Below are positions 25,890 to 34,560 of a stretch of DNA of 64,000 nucleotides, one piece after another. The notes below the pieces were generated by a model that was not told the origin of the DNA, made no database searches, and saw only the letters and a program-made list of their open reading frames with translations. Origin of the DNA: Paramesorhizobium endophyticum (GTDB taxonomy: Bacteria > Pseudomonadota > Alphaproteobacteria > Rhizobiales > Rhizobiaceae); assembly GCF_014640615.1 (NCBI RefSeq), contig NZ_BMHH01000004.1, positions 62,001 to 126,000 on the forward strand. Direction: 5' to 3'. Position numbers and translations under genes: made by a program. How positions within the stretch are numbered: the stretch's first letter is position 1; the number at the start of each line of letters is the position of its first letter.

Positions 25890-26585
25890 ATGCGTAAGAT
25901 CGCGGGGGCGGCGCGGCACGTAAAGGATTTGATCGTTTCGGGGCAGCTTGAACCAGGCGTGCGGCTGGACCCGGAATTGCTCGCCGCTCATTCGGGAAAC
26001 ACGGTGGAGACGTCGCGCGAGGCTTGTGCCTTGCTCGTCGGGCATGGCCTTGTCGAACTCAAGAGCGACGATGATTATTATGTCGAGCAGACGGGGGCGA
26101 AGGATTTGCGGGAGGTGATGGCCGTTCGCTTCCTGTTGCAGGGAACCGCGCTCAGGGCATCCATTGCTGCCGGCGACGCGGAGTGGGAGAAAAACCTTGA
26201 GCGTGCCTATAAGCGCCTCATTGCTTTCTACCCGCCGGATAAGGATCGGGAAGGTAACAACCTTGAAAAAAACCTGCTTGAATTCCTTGTGCGTTATCGG
26301 GAGTTCCATCAGGCGCTGATCTCTGCCTGTCCGGTCACCAAGCTTTTGTCGCTTCTCGATACGCTTTTCGATCAGGGCGCGCGCTATTGCCGCTCGGCGG
26401 ATTCCGGAGCGGCGGTTCTCAAGCATATCCCCAAGCCGCTGGAATGCTGGCGCGATCCCGAAGGACATGAGCGCATTCTGCTGGCTGCTCTCGACCGCGA
26501 CCCGGAGACCGCCAGCGAGGAATTGCGCCTCCATCTCCTGACGAGGATCGGCGCGCCGCCACAGAACCCGATTTTTCTGAACTGA
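25890..26585 (+). CDS. GntR family transcriptional regulator (FCD ligand-binding domain)
   Basis: About 231 aa. The N-terminal winged helix-turn-helix reads AARHVKDLIVSGQLEPGVRL and HSGNTVETSREACALLVGHG. The C-terminal helical domain has the FadR-subfamily pattern, with metal-type residues in YREFHQALISACPV and GHERILLAALDRD. The ATG at 25890 is preferred over an upstream TTG because the conserved domain begins just after it. It stands alone between the recombinase and an HxlR gene, so its target and ligand cannot be inferred. Confidence 0.85.
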   Translation: MRKIAGAARHVKDLIVSGQLEPGVRLDPELLAAHSGNTVETSREACALLVGHGLVELKSDDDYYVEQTGAKDLREVMAVRFLLQGTALRASIAAGDAEWEKNLERAYKRLIAFYPPDKDREGNNLEKNLLEFLVRYREFHQALISACPVTKLLSLLDTLFDQGARYCRSADSGAAVLKHIPKPLECWRDPEGHERILLAALDRDPETASEELRLHLLTRIGAPPQNPIFLN

Positions 26586-26660
26586 GGGCGGGTGTTCGTA
26601 GCCGGCCGCAGCACTGCCAGAAATTTCGTGTGCACTGAGGCTGAATAAGGTCTACCCGGA

Positions 26661-27053
26661 TTATGCCCCCGCCTTGCTCTTGTCATGGGCGCGGGCGGCC
26701 TCATCGACGGCATCGCCATGGGCGAGCGCCCAGGCACACAGCGCCTCGAATGGCTGGCGCAGGGAGTGGCCCAGCGGCGTGATGGCATATTCCACGCCGA
26801 TGGGCGCGGTCGGCAGCACCGTGCGCGTCACCAGTCCGTGTTTCTCCATCCGCTTCAACGCATCCGCCAGCGCCTTGTGCGTGATCCCACCAAGCCGCCG
26901 CTTGATTTCGTTGAACCGCGCCGGTTTCGGGCAAATCACGGTAAGGATCAGAATGGTCCATTTGTCGGCGATCTTGTCGAGCACGAGGCGCACCCGCTCC
27001 ACGTTGGCACATGCCTGCTGCGAAAGGATTTCGAGGTCGGTATCGTCGGTCAT
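26661..27053 (-). CDS. HxlR family transcriptional regulator
   Basis: A 130-aa winged-helix protein with the family core VRLVLDKIADKWTILILTVI, the recognition region FNEIKRRLGGITHKALADAL, and YAITPLGHSLRQPFEALCAW at the end. A cysteine at residue 15 matches the position used for thiol sensing by some family members. It is divergent from the SDR gene, with short inverted repeats between them, and probably controls it in response to electrophiles or oxidants. The signal itself is an inference. Confidence 0.92.
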   Translation of the reverse strand: MTDDTDLEILSQQACANVERVRLVLDKIADKWTILILTVICPKPARFNEIKRRLGGITHKALADALKRMEKHGLVTRTVLPTAPIGVEYAITPLGHSLRQPFEALCAWALAHGDAVDEAARAHDKSKAGA

Positions 27054-27057
27054 ATCT

Positions 27058-27100
27058 AGGCTACCTAAAGTGCGTTCTTGATATCAGATACACGATGTAT
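27058..27100. promoter_or_regulatory. Candidate HxlR operators in the divergent region
   Basis: TAGG-CTA-CCTA lies at 27058-27068 next to the HxlR start. A perfect ATACA-CGA-TGTAT repeat lies at 27088-27100, 38 bp before the SDR start. Either could be the binding site of the divergent HxlR regulator. Assignment rests on position and symmetry only. Confidence 0.4.
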
Positions 27101-27137
27101 ACCTATCTCGCCATCGTTAAAACCAAAGGAGACGACG

Positions 27138-27869
27138 ATGGCTCGAATGGATGACAAGGTGGCGTTGGTGGTCGGCGGAGCGAAGGGCATTGGCCTTGCC
27201 ATTGCGGAACGGCTGGCCTCGGAGGGCGCGACGGTATTCCTCACCGGGCGTCGGGCCGATGAAGTCGAGGAGGCGGCTGCCAAAGTGGGGCATGGCGCAC
27301 GCGGCCTCGTCGCCGATGCGAGCGTGCCTGATGATGTGGTGCGGGCGGTCGCAACCATCCGCGACCTGCATGGCCGCATCGATGCGCTGGCGCTCAATGC
27401 CGGGATTTCGGAACCGGCAGCGCTTGGCGACACGACGCCGGAGCATTTCGACCGGCATTTCTCGGTCAATGTCCGTGGCCCTGTGTTTGCCATGCAGGCG
27501 GCGCTTGGCACGTTGAGCGAGGGCGCATCCGTGGTGCTCGTCGGATCGATCGCGGGCATTATAGGGGTGCCGGAGCGCGGTGCCTATTCCGCCACCAAGG
27601 CAGCGCTCCGCTCCTACGCTCGCACCTGGACGGCGGAATTGAGCCCGCGCGGCATTCGCGTCAACGTCGTGAGCCCCGGCCCCACCGACACCGCGATGAT
27701 GGCGGCCACCTCGGAGGAGTTCCGCAATGCGATCATCGCCCAGATCCCGCTCCGCCGCATGGCTCGCCCCGAGGAAATCGCGGCGGCGGCAGTGTTCCTG
27801 CTCAGCGGTGACGCCAGCTACATCGCGGGGACTGAACTATATGTCGACGGCGGCGTAGCTCAGATCTGA
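27138..27869 (+). CDS. Short-chain dehydrogenase/reductase
   Basis: A 243-aa classical SDR. The cofactor motif reads VGGAKGIGLAIAERL, the NAG motif LNAGIS, the catalytic Ser lies in VLVGSIAGIIG and the YxxxK pair in YSATKAALRSYA. VDGGVAQI is the typical C-terminus. The arginine in TGRRADEVEE after the second strand suggests NADP(H). AAAGGAGA precedes the ATG. It is divergent from the HxlR gene and its 3' end overlaps the convergent efflux gene by 10 bp. The substrate is unknown; such HxlR-paired SDRs often reduce reactive carbonyls or quinones. Confidence 0.93.
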   Translation: MARMDDKVALVVGGAKGIGLAIAERLASEGATVFLTGRRADEVEEAAAKVGHGARGLVADASVPDDVVRAVATIRDLHGRIDALALNAGISEPAALGDTTPEHFDRHFSVNVRGPVFAMQAALGTLSEGASVVLVGSIAGIIGVPERGAYSATKAALRSYARTWTAELSPRGIRVNVVSPGPTDTAMMAATSEEFRNAIIAQIPLRRMARPEEIAAAAVFLLSGDASYIAGTELYVDGGVAQI

Positions 27870-29245
27870 GCCGATCCCGCCGTCTCATACCGGGCGCGGG
27901 TGAAGCTGACAAAGCTGGCGATTGCCGCGCAGACACCGGCCAGGACGAGCGCGACAGACGGCGCGCTCGTCAACGGGCTGACCGTGAAGATGATCGACAT
28001 GCAGATGGCGCCGAAGGTCTGGCCGAGCAAGCGCGCCGTTCCCTGCATCGCACCCGCGGCGCCGCTGCGGGCCTTCGGGGCAGAGAGAAGCAGGATGCGA
28101 TTGTTCGGCGTCTGGAACAAACCGAAACCTGCGCCTGCGAGGACCGAGCCCACTAGAAAGGCGATGCCGCGCGGATCGGGCGGGCAGAGGCCGGCGATGA
28201 GAAGGCCGGAGGCGAACAGCGCCCCGCCTCCGGTACAGAGCCAGGCCGTCTTTACGCGGTCCGCAAGCCGCCCCGAGATCGGCGCGAGGATGGCAGTCGC
28301 TGCAGGCCAGGGTATCATATAGAGCCCGGTAAGGCCCGGCGTCATATGCAGCGTGTGCTGCAGATAGAATGGCAGGGCCACATAGCTCAGCATCTGGCCG
28401 GTGAAGCACGTGACCGACGCGATGACCGCAACGCGGAACGCAGGATCGGCCAAAAGATCCACCGGCACGATCGGGGTCGGGCTGCCGCGTTCGAGACGCA
28501 GCAATGCAAAGAGGCAGAAGGCCGAGCCGCCGATAAGGATGACGCCGCCAACGGGAGACTTGGCCATCAATTCCGCCCCGATGAGGAACAGGATGAACAT
28601 CAGCGTATTGGCGATCAGGGCCTTGGCGTTCACCTGCCGGTGAATGCCCTGCACCGGGCCGAGAACCCGACCGCAGACGAGTACGATGATACCGAGGGGT
28701 ATGTTGACGGCGAACAGCCATGGCCAGCTTGCCACCGACAGGATCGCGCCCGCAACAGCCGGGCCGGCGGCGGAGGAAATCGCCACCGTCATTGCATTGA
28801 AGCCGATAATGGCGCCAAGCATGTGCTGCGGCACGGCGAAGCGCAGGTTCATCACCGCCAAAGCCATGATGGCCCCCGCGCCAAGCCCTTGCACGAACCG
28901 CGCGGCCACCAGAATGGGCAGGCTCCAGGCAAAGGCGCAGGCTGCGGAAGCGACCGTGAACAAGGCCACACCGAGGAGGTAAACACGTCGGGGGCCGTGA
29001 ATTTCCCCCAGAGCACCACATGGCAGAAGGGCGATGAGCACAGCCAACTGATAGCTCGACACGACCCAGACGGTGCGGCTGGGATCGGCTGCCAGCGAGG
29101 CGGCGATGGATGGCAGCGCGACATTGGCAATGGCGCCGTCGAGGACGACGAGCACCAGCGCCAAAAGCAGGAGGCCGACGGCGAAATAGCGCCGCGGAGC
29201 CGGAAGCCCGTCATGGGCCTGGCTTGCCACCGATGTTACGGACAT
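27860..29245 (-). CDS. MFS efflux transporter, DHA2 (14-TMS) type
   Basis: A 461-aa major facilitator with an antiporter motif-D1-like start (LLLALVLVVLDGAIANVALP), a modified loop motif GALGEIHGPRRVYLLG after helix 2 and AAGPAVAGAILSVASWPWLF (motif C region). The hydrophobic segments fit 14 helices. Such proteins export drugs or metabolites against protons. It is convergent with the SDR gene and divergent from the LysR-type regulator at 29369, which probably controls it. Confidence 0.9.
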   Translation of the reverse strand: MSVTSVASQAHDGLPAPRRYFAVGLLLLALVLVVLDGAIANVALPSIAASLAADPSRTVWVVSSYQLAVLIALLPCGALGEIHGPRRVYLLGVALFTVASAACAFAWSLPILVAARFVQGLGAGAIMALAVMNLRFAVPQHMLGAIIGFNAMTVAISSAAGPAVAGAILSVASWPWLFAVNIPLGIIVLVCGRVLGPVQGIHRQVNAKALIANTLMFILFLIGAELMAKSPVGGVILIGGSAFCLFALLRLERGSPTPIVPVDLLADPAFRVAVIASVTCFTGQMLSYVALPFYLQHTLHMTPGLTGLYMIPWPAATAILAPISGRLADRVKTAWLCTGGGALFASGLLIAGLCPPDPRGIAFLVGSVLAGAGFGLFQTPNNRILLLSAPKARSGAAGAMQGTARLLGQTFGAICMSIIFTVSPLTSAPSVALVLAGVCAAIASFVSFTRARYETAGSAQI

Positions 29246-29368
29246 GGGAAATCACCTTGTTCGATTATGTGTTTGCGCCATCGATATTCCCCGTCCGCAA
29301 TGTGCACCAGACGCAAGGCTGGAAAACCACCGTTGCGCCAGACGCCATGCCTCGTTACAGGATAGGAC

Positions 29369-30262
29369 ATGCCGGATATCGACTTGAACCTGCTTGTGGC
29401 CTTGGATGCCCTGCTCAGCGAGCGGAGCGTATCGGCAGCTGCGCGCAAGCTGGGCTTGAGCACCTCCGCCATGAGCCGGACGCTGTCGCGGCTGAGGGCA
29501 GCGCTTGGCGACCCGATACTGGTACAGGCCGGGCGCGGCATGCGCGCCACCCCACACGCCGAAGCCATCGCCGATCAGGTTCACTCGCTGACAGCCGCAG
29601 CCCGGACCGTGTTGAGCCCGTCGCCCGCCATCGATATCCGTCAGGTGCAACGGGATTTCACCATCCGGGCAAATGATGCCTTCGTGCTGCTTCATGCCGC
29701 GCGGCTCAGCTTTATTGTCGCCAGCGCCGCCCCCGGCGTGCGGCTGTGCTTCGCGCCCAAGCCGGACAAGCAAATCCAGCCCCTGCGGGATGCGATGATC
29801 GATCTGGACATAGGGGTCATCCCGGGCAACGGAGCGGAGCTGCGCGGCCAGACGCTCTTTACCGACTCTTATGTCGGCGTTGCGCGGGCAGGGCATCCTC
29901 TACTGACGGAGAGGCCCGTCACTGCCGAGCGATACGCCGCCTGCAAACATGTCATTTCTTCAAGGCGCGGGCGTTTTCACGGCCCAGTCGACGAGGCGCT
30001 GGCGGCGGTGGGGCTGTCGCGGAAGGTGAGCCTGATGGTGCCGAGCTATCCGGCGGTCATCGCCGTTGCGGCGATGTCGGACCTCGTCGGGCTGGTGCCA
30101 CGCTCCTGCCTGCCACTCGCAGCAGCGAGCAACACTGAAATCTTCAAACTGCCGGTCGCCACCCCCGGCTTCACCATCGCCCAGACATGGCATCCGCGCA
30201 TGGACGCGGATCCCGTGCATCGGTGGCTGCGAGGCCTGATCTTCGATACGTTCAGAATGTGA
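29369..30262 (+). CDS. LysR family transcriptional regulator
   Basis: A 297-aa protein with the N-terminal helix-turn-helix DLNLLVALDALLSERSVSAA and SMSRTLSRLR-like LSTSAMSRTLSRLRAALGDP, followed by a periplasmic-binding-like effector domain (DFTIRANDAFVLLHAARLSF; RHPLLTERPVTAERY-type segment AGHPLLTERPV). It reads away from the DHA2 efflux gene across a 123-bp promoter region, the usual arrangement for a LysR regulator and its target. The inducer is unknown. Confidence 0.92.
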   Translation: MPDIDLNLLVALDALLSERSVSAAARKLGLSTSAMSRTLSRLRAALGDPILVQAGRGMRATPHAEAIADQVHSLTAAARTVLSPSPAIDIRQVQRDFTIRANDAFVLLHAARLSFIVASAAPGVRLCFAPKPDKQIQPLRDAMIDLDIGVIPGNGAELRGQTLFTDSYVGVARAGHPLLTERPVTAERYAACKHVISSRRGRFHGPVDEALAAVGLSRKVSLMVPSYPAVIAVAAMSDLVGLVPRSCLPLAAASNTEIFKLPVATPGFTIAQTWHPRMDADPVHRWLRGLIFDTFRM

Positions 30263-30311
30263 CCGGGCATCGGCACCGGACTGATATCGCCCGGCGCGAA
30301 TTCAAGCCAAT

Positions 30312-30334
30312 GGAACCGCCAAGCTGGCGGTTCC
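30312..30334. terminator. Stem-loop between convergent genes
   Basis: GGAACCGCC (30312-30320) pairs perfectly with GGCGGTTCC (30326-30334) around AAGCT. A weaker TGGAA/TTCCA pair follows. The hairpin lies between the 3' ends of the LysR gene and the carboxy(nor)spermidine dehydrogenase gene and could stop transcription from both sides. Confidence 0.65.
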
Positions 30335-30397
30335 TGCGCTATATCCGCAATTGGAAGGATCGTTCCATCTTGGCGGATATATTCATAAGGGTGTGGC

Positions 30398-31642
30398 TCA
30401 GTCGCCGAAGAACAGCGGCCTATCCTCCGTGCCGTCCTTGATGCGGGTCGGCAGGCCGATATGGTTGAGGAGGTTGAGGAAGGGCCGGGGCGGCAGCTCC
30501 TCGACATTTGCCATCTTGCCGACATCCCATGCGCCCTCTGCGATGAGGATCGCGGCGGCGGCGGCGGGGACGCCTGCTGTATAGGAGATGGCCTGGCTGC
30601 CGACTTCGGCATAGGCTTCCTCGTGGTCGGCTACGTTATAGATGAAGATTTCGCGCTCCTTGCCGTCCTTGACGCCCTTCACCACATCGCCGATGCAGGT
30701 CTTGCCCTTGTAATCGGGCGCGAGCGAGGACGGGTCGGGCAGTACGGCTTTCACAACCTTGAGCGGGACGACTTCCTGACCCTCGGCGGTCTTGATCGGC
30801 TGCTCTGAGAGGAGGCCGAGATTCTTCAACACCGTGAAGACGGTGATGTAGCGCTCGCCGAAGCCCATCCAGAAGCGGACATCGGGCACGCCGAGATTCT
30901 GCGAAAGCGAATGGATCTCGTCATGGCCGGTCATGTAAGTAGTGCGCGTGCCGACGACGGGCAGATCCCAATCCTTGCGGATCTCGAACATCTTGTTGGA
31001 GGTCCACTCACTGTTCTGCCAGGACCAGACCTGGCCGGTGAACTCGCGGAAATTGATCTCCGGGTCGAAATTGGTCGCGAAATAGCGGCCATGGTCACCC
31101 GCATTCACATCGACGATGTCGATGGAATCGATGCGGTCGAAATATTCGTCCTTGGCAAGCCGCGCATAGGCATTCACCACGCCGGGGTCGAAGCCAGCGC
31201 CGAGAATGGCCGTCATGCCGGCCTTTTCGCAATCCGCCCGACGCTTCCACTCATAGTTCGCATACCAGGGCGGCGTTTCGCAAATCTTCAGCGGGTCCTC
31301 GTGGATGGCCGTGTCGATATAGGCCGCGCCGGTGGCAATGCAGGCGGAAAGCACAGGCATGTTGACGAAGGCTGAGCCCACATTGATGACGATCTCCACG
31401 CCCGTCTTCCCGATCAGCGCCTTGGTCGCTTCCACGTCCAATGCGTCGAGCGCATGCGCTTCGAGCCGGCCTTCCACCTTGAGGCTCTTCTTTTCCCTGA
31501 CGGAATCGATGATCGCCTGGCACTTGTCGAGCGTGCGCGAGGCGATATGGATATCGCCAAGCACATCGTTGTTTTGGGCGCATTTATGAGCGACGACGTG
31601 GCCTACGCCACCAGCGCCGATGATAAGGACGTTCTTCTTCAT
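30398..31642 (-). CDS. Carboxynorspermidine/carboxyspermidine dehydrogenase
   Basis: A 414-aa saccharopine dehydrogenase-family enzyme. It starts KKNVLIIGAGGVGHVVAHKC (Rossmann NADPH site) and contains INVGSAFVNMPVLSACIATG, AGMTAILGAGFDPGVVNAYA and FTGQVWSWQNSEWTSNKMFE. The enzyme reductively condenses L-aspartate semialdehyde with diaminopropane or putrescine, giving carboxynorspermidine or carboxyspermidine. The decarboxylase gene at 31686-32789 completes this non-SAM route to (nor)spermidine, the route used by many Rhizobiales. The chosen ATG at 31642 follows an AAGGAGG-like Shine-Dalgarno; longer upstream extensions read into the intergenic region and the decarboxylase 3' end. Confidence 0.93.
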   Translation of the reverse strand: MKKNVLIIGAGGVGHVVAHKCAQNNDVLGDIHIASRTLDKCQAIIDSVREKKSLKVEGRLEAHALDALDVEATKALIGKTGVEIVINVGSAFVNMPVLSACIATGAAYIDTAIHEDPLKICETPPWYANYEWKRRADCEKAGMTAILGAGFDPGVVNAYARLAKDEYFDRIDSIDIVDVNAGDHGRYFATNFDPEINFREFTGQVWSWQNSEWTSNKMFEIRKDWDLPVVGTRTTYMTGHDEIHSLSQNLGVPDVRFWMGFGERYITVFTVLKNLGLLSEQPIKTAEGQEVVPLKVVKAVLPDPSSLAPDYKGKTCIGDVVKGVKDGKEREIFIYNVADHEEAYAEVGSQAISYTAGVPAAAAAILIAEGAWDVGKMANVEELPPRPFLNLLNHIGLPTRIKDGTEDRPLFFGD

Positions 31643-31685
31643 TAGGCTGGTGCCTCCTTCTTTCTTCACATCACCAGGAAGAGCC

Positions 31686-32789
31686 TCAGGACAGGCTCGA
31701 CAGATAATCCTCAAACGAGAATTCACGGACGACACGCAGGCTGCCGTCGAGCTTGCGCACGACAATCGACGGCATCTGCACGCCATTGAACCAGTTTTTC
31801 TTGACCATGGTGTAACCGGCGGCATCCTCGATGGAGATGCGGTCACCGGGCTTCAGCGCATGATCGAAGGGGAACTCGCCGAAGATATCGCCGGCGAGGC
31901 AGGACTTGCCGCAGATCATGTAGCGGCGGTCGCCTGTCGTGCGCGACATGCGGGCGCTTTCACGGTAGATCAGCAGGTCGAGCATGTGCGCCTCGACGGA
32001 GCTGTCGACAATGGCGATGTCCTTGCCGTTGAAAAGCGTGTCGAGCACGGTGACTTCCAGCGTCGTGCTCTTGGTGACGGCGGCTTCGCCGGGTTCGAGA
32101 TAGACCTGCACGCCGTAACGCTCCGAAAAAGCCTTGAGCCGGTCGCAGAATGCGTCGAGCGGGTAGTTCTCGCCGGTGAAATGAATGCCGCCGCCAAGGC
32201 TGATCCAGTCCACCTTCGAGAACATCGAGCCGAATTTCTCCTCGATCTGGGTGAGCATCCGGTCGAACAGGCTGAAATCGGCGTTCTCGCAATTGTTGTG
32301 GATCATGAAACCGTTGACGCGGTCGAGGACGGCGGCGACCTTCTCGGCATCCCACTCGCCGAGGCGGCTGAAGGGCCGCGCCGGGTCGGCGAGGTCAAAG
32401 CTCGAAGAGCTGATGCCGGGGTTGAGCCGCAGCCCGCGGCTCAAATTTCCGGAACGGTCGACAAAGCGCTCGAGCTGGCTGATCGAGTTGAAGATGATCT
32501 TGTCGGCATTGGCCACGACGGCGTCGATCTCATGGTCGGCATAGGCGACGCTATAGGCGTGGGTTTCGCCGCCGAATTTCTCGCGTCCGAGCCTGACCTC
32601 ATTCAGCGAGGAGGAGGTGGTGCCGTCCATATATTCGCGCATCAGGTCGAAGACGGACCATGTGGCGAAGCATTTGAGCGCCAGCAGCAGCTTGGCGCCG
32701 GAATGCTCGCGGACATGCTTGATCGCCTGGAGATTGCGCAGAAGCTTGCTCTTGTCGATGAGATAATAGGGGGTCTGGATCGTCTCCAT
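31686..32789 (-). CDS. nspC: Carboxynorspermidine/carboxyspermidine decarboxylase
   Basis: A 367-aa PLP-dependent decarboxylase of the alanine racemase fold. The PLP lysine lies in KLLLALKCFATWSVFDLMRE, LRLNPGISSSSFDLADPARP is the conserved strand, DWISLGGGIHFTGENYPLDA holds the phosphate-binding glycines, and CGKSCLAGDIFGEF with EDAAGYTMVKKNWFNG closes the active site. It removes the carboxyl group of carboxy(nor)spermidine to give (nor)spermidine. It is 43 bp upstream of the dehydrogenase gene and probably co-transcribed. The ATG at 32789 (METIQTPYYLID) matches the usual family N-terminus. Confidence 0.93.
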   Translation of the reverse strand: METIQTPYYLIDKSKLLRNLQAIKHVREHSGAKLLLALKCFATWSVFDLMREYMDGTTSSSLNEVRLGREKFGGETHAYSVAYADHEIDAVVANADKIIFNSISQLERFVDRSGNLSRGLRLNPGISSSSFDLADPARPFSRLGEWDAEKVAAVLDRVNGFMIHNNCENADFSLFDRMLTQIEEKFGSMFSKVDWISLGGGIHFTGENYPLDAFCDRLKAFSERYGVQVYLEPGEAAVTKSTTLEVTVLDTLFNGKDIAIVDSSVEAHMLDLLIYRESARMSRTTGDRRYMICGKSCLAGDIFGEFPFDHALKPGDRISIEDAAGYTMVKKNWFNGVQMPSIVVRKLDGSLRVVREFSFEDYLSSLS

Positions 32790-32901
32790 AGGGGATTCCG
32801 TGAAACAGAATAACGATGGAGCCACGGTTGCCCGTAGCGGCGGATGAGGCTGAAATGGTCGATAATGCGGAAGGGAGCCGTCAGGCTCGTGCGGGGCGCG
32901 T

Positions 32902-33141
32902 TTAATATCCCGCAGCGGAGATCAGCGTTTTGGCGCTGTTCCCCCGGCATCTTTTTTCGGCGCGCAGAAGCTCGGCAATCGCATAGGCGATCACCGTGAA
33001 ACCGATGCGTTCACTCCGGCGAACGGCATAAGGCACCTTCACGCACGCTTCGATGGCGCGCGGGATGAAAGGTTCTTCCGTTTGGGTGGCGTCCAGTTCG
33101 ACTGAGCCCATCCCCAATTGGAAGAGGGCGTCGTGTGACAT
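32902..33141 (-). CDS. Small hypothetical protein, 79 aa
   Basis: A soluble 79-residue product starting MSHDALFQLGMGSVELDATQ and ending in AKTLISAAGY, with a helical, basic C-terminal half (AIAELLRAEKRCRG). I do not recognise the family with confidence. It lies 112 bp upstream of the nspC gene on the same strand, so it may belong to the polyamine unit. AGGA-type sequence near the start makes translation plausible. Confidence 0.6.
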   Translation of the reverse strand: MSHDALFQLGMGSVELDATQTEEPFIPRAIEACVKVPYAVRRSERIGFTVIAYAIAELLRAEKRCRGNSAKTLISAAGY

Positions 33142-33252
33142 AGCGTCCTCCCCAACCAGCAGATGATGCCTGCACCAGGCAGGTGGCCTTATAGCATCCC
33201 CCGCCGGGAATTCAACCGGGCTGGGGCAAGTTCCTCCCTATTTGCCATCCGC

Positions 33253-34560
33253 TCAGCGCTTACGGAACGTGGAAGCATCGATCCGCAAGCGCTGCAGGCG
33301 GGCGTAAAGGCTGCGCCGGGGCAATTGAAGCTGTTCGGCGGCAAGGCCGACATCGCCGCGGCAGCGCTCCAGCGCGGCGCGGATCACGCCTTGCTCGAAC
33401 CGGTCTAGCTGTTCGGAAAGAGACAGATGGTTCGGCTCGGCAGCAGGGTCGGGATTGAGGCCCAGCACGGTCTGCTTTGCGAAATTGCGCAACTCCCGCA
33501 CATTGCCGGGCCAACCATGGGAGTTTAGGCGGGCCTCGATGCCCGCGTCGATAGACGGGCGCGGCTGGCCGAATTGCGAAGCCGCCTCCTTGAGGAAATA
33601 GGCGAAGAGCAAGCCGATGTCCTTGCGCCGCTCCCGCAGGGGCGGAATGCGCAGGCGCACGGTTTCGAGCCTGTAGAGAAGATCGGAGCGGAACCGTCCT
33701 TCCGCTACCGCGCTGTCCAGATTACCCTTTGCAGCGGCGATGATGCGCAGGTTGACGGCGCGCGGCTCGCCATCGGGGGAGGGCAATTCCCGCTCCTCCA
33801 CCACGCGCAGCAGCTTGCCCTGCAAGGCGGGCGACATGCTGTTGATCTCGTCGAGAAACAGCGTGCCGCGATCCGCCTCGGCGATCCTGCCGCGCTTTAC
33901 CCGGCTGCCGAACAGCACTTCGTCCGCCACGCTATCGGGCAGCGCCGCGCAATCGATGGCGATGAAGCTGCGCGAATGCCGCGCGCTCCAGCGGTGGAGG
34001 AGCCGGGCGGCAAGCTCCTTGCCGGTGCCGGTTTCGCCCTCGATCAGCACGTCCACATCGACGCTGGCCAATTGCCGGATCGTCTCGCGCAGCCGCAGCA
34101 TGACCGGCGTTTCCCCTAGGAGGGGATAGTCATGCTCGGCCTCGGCAGCGGCCTGGCGCAGACGGCGGTTTTCCAGCACGAGGCGGCGCATTTCCAATGC
34201 CCGGCGTACGCTGGAAATCAGATGATCCGCCGAAAACGGCTTGGTGATGAAATCGAACGCGCCCTTTTTCAGCGCCGACACCGCCATGCCGATATCGCCA
34301 TGGCCGGTGATGAGAATGACGGGCAGTTCCGGATCGCGCGCGAGCAGCGTTTCCATCACCGCATGGCCGTCAATTTTGGGCATACGGATATCGGTGACGA
34401 CGATGCCCGGATAGTCGGGCGAGAGGCTGGCGAGCGCGGACTGGCCATCGCCATGAGGCTCGATGTCGATGCCGGCAATCTCGAACGAATCCGCCAACGC
34501 CGTGCGGAAAGCCGCGTCGTCATCGACCAGCATGACCCGCAGCGTCTCATTTTCCGCCAT
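33253..34560 (-). CDS. DctD-like response regulator with AAA+ domain, lacking GAFTGA
   Basis: A 435-aa NtrC-family regulator. The receiver domain (1-120) has the acidic pair DDD and the phosphoacceptor in VVTDIRMPK. The AAA+ domain (about 140-370) has Walker A GETGTGKE, Walker B GTLFLDE and the arginine region FRSDLLYRLETVRLRIPPLR. A Fis-type helix-turn-helix ends the protein (GLAAEQLQLPRRSLYARLQR). Between DEVLFGS and GRIAEADRGTL the loop that normally carries GAFTGA is absent; the residues read RVKR. That loop contacts sigma-54, so this protein probably does not activate sigma-54 promoters in the usual way. It overlaps the sensor kinase gene by 14 bp. Confidence 0.9.
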   Translation of the reverse strand: MAENETLRVMLVDDDAAFRTALADSFEIAGIDIEPHGDGQSALASLSPDYPGIVVTDIRMPKIDGHAVMETLLARDPELPVILITGHGDIGMAVSALKKGAFDFITKPFSADHLISSVRRALEMRRLVLENRRLRQAAAEAEHDYPLLGETPVMLRLRETIRQLASVDVDVLIEGETGTGKELAARLLHRWSARHSRSFIAIDCAALPDSVADEVLFGSRVKRGRIAEADRGTLFLDEINSMSPALQGKLLRVVEERELPSPDGEPRAVNLRIIAAAKGNLDSAVAEGRFRSDLLYRLETVRLRIPPLRERRKDIGLLFAYFLKEAASQFGQPRPSIDAGIEARLNSHGWPGNVRELRNFAKQTVLGLNPDPAAEPNHLSLSEQLDRFEQGVIRAALERCRGDVGLAAEQLQLPRRSLYARLQRLRIDASTFRKR

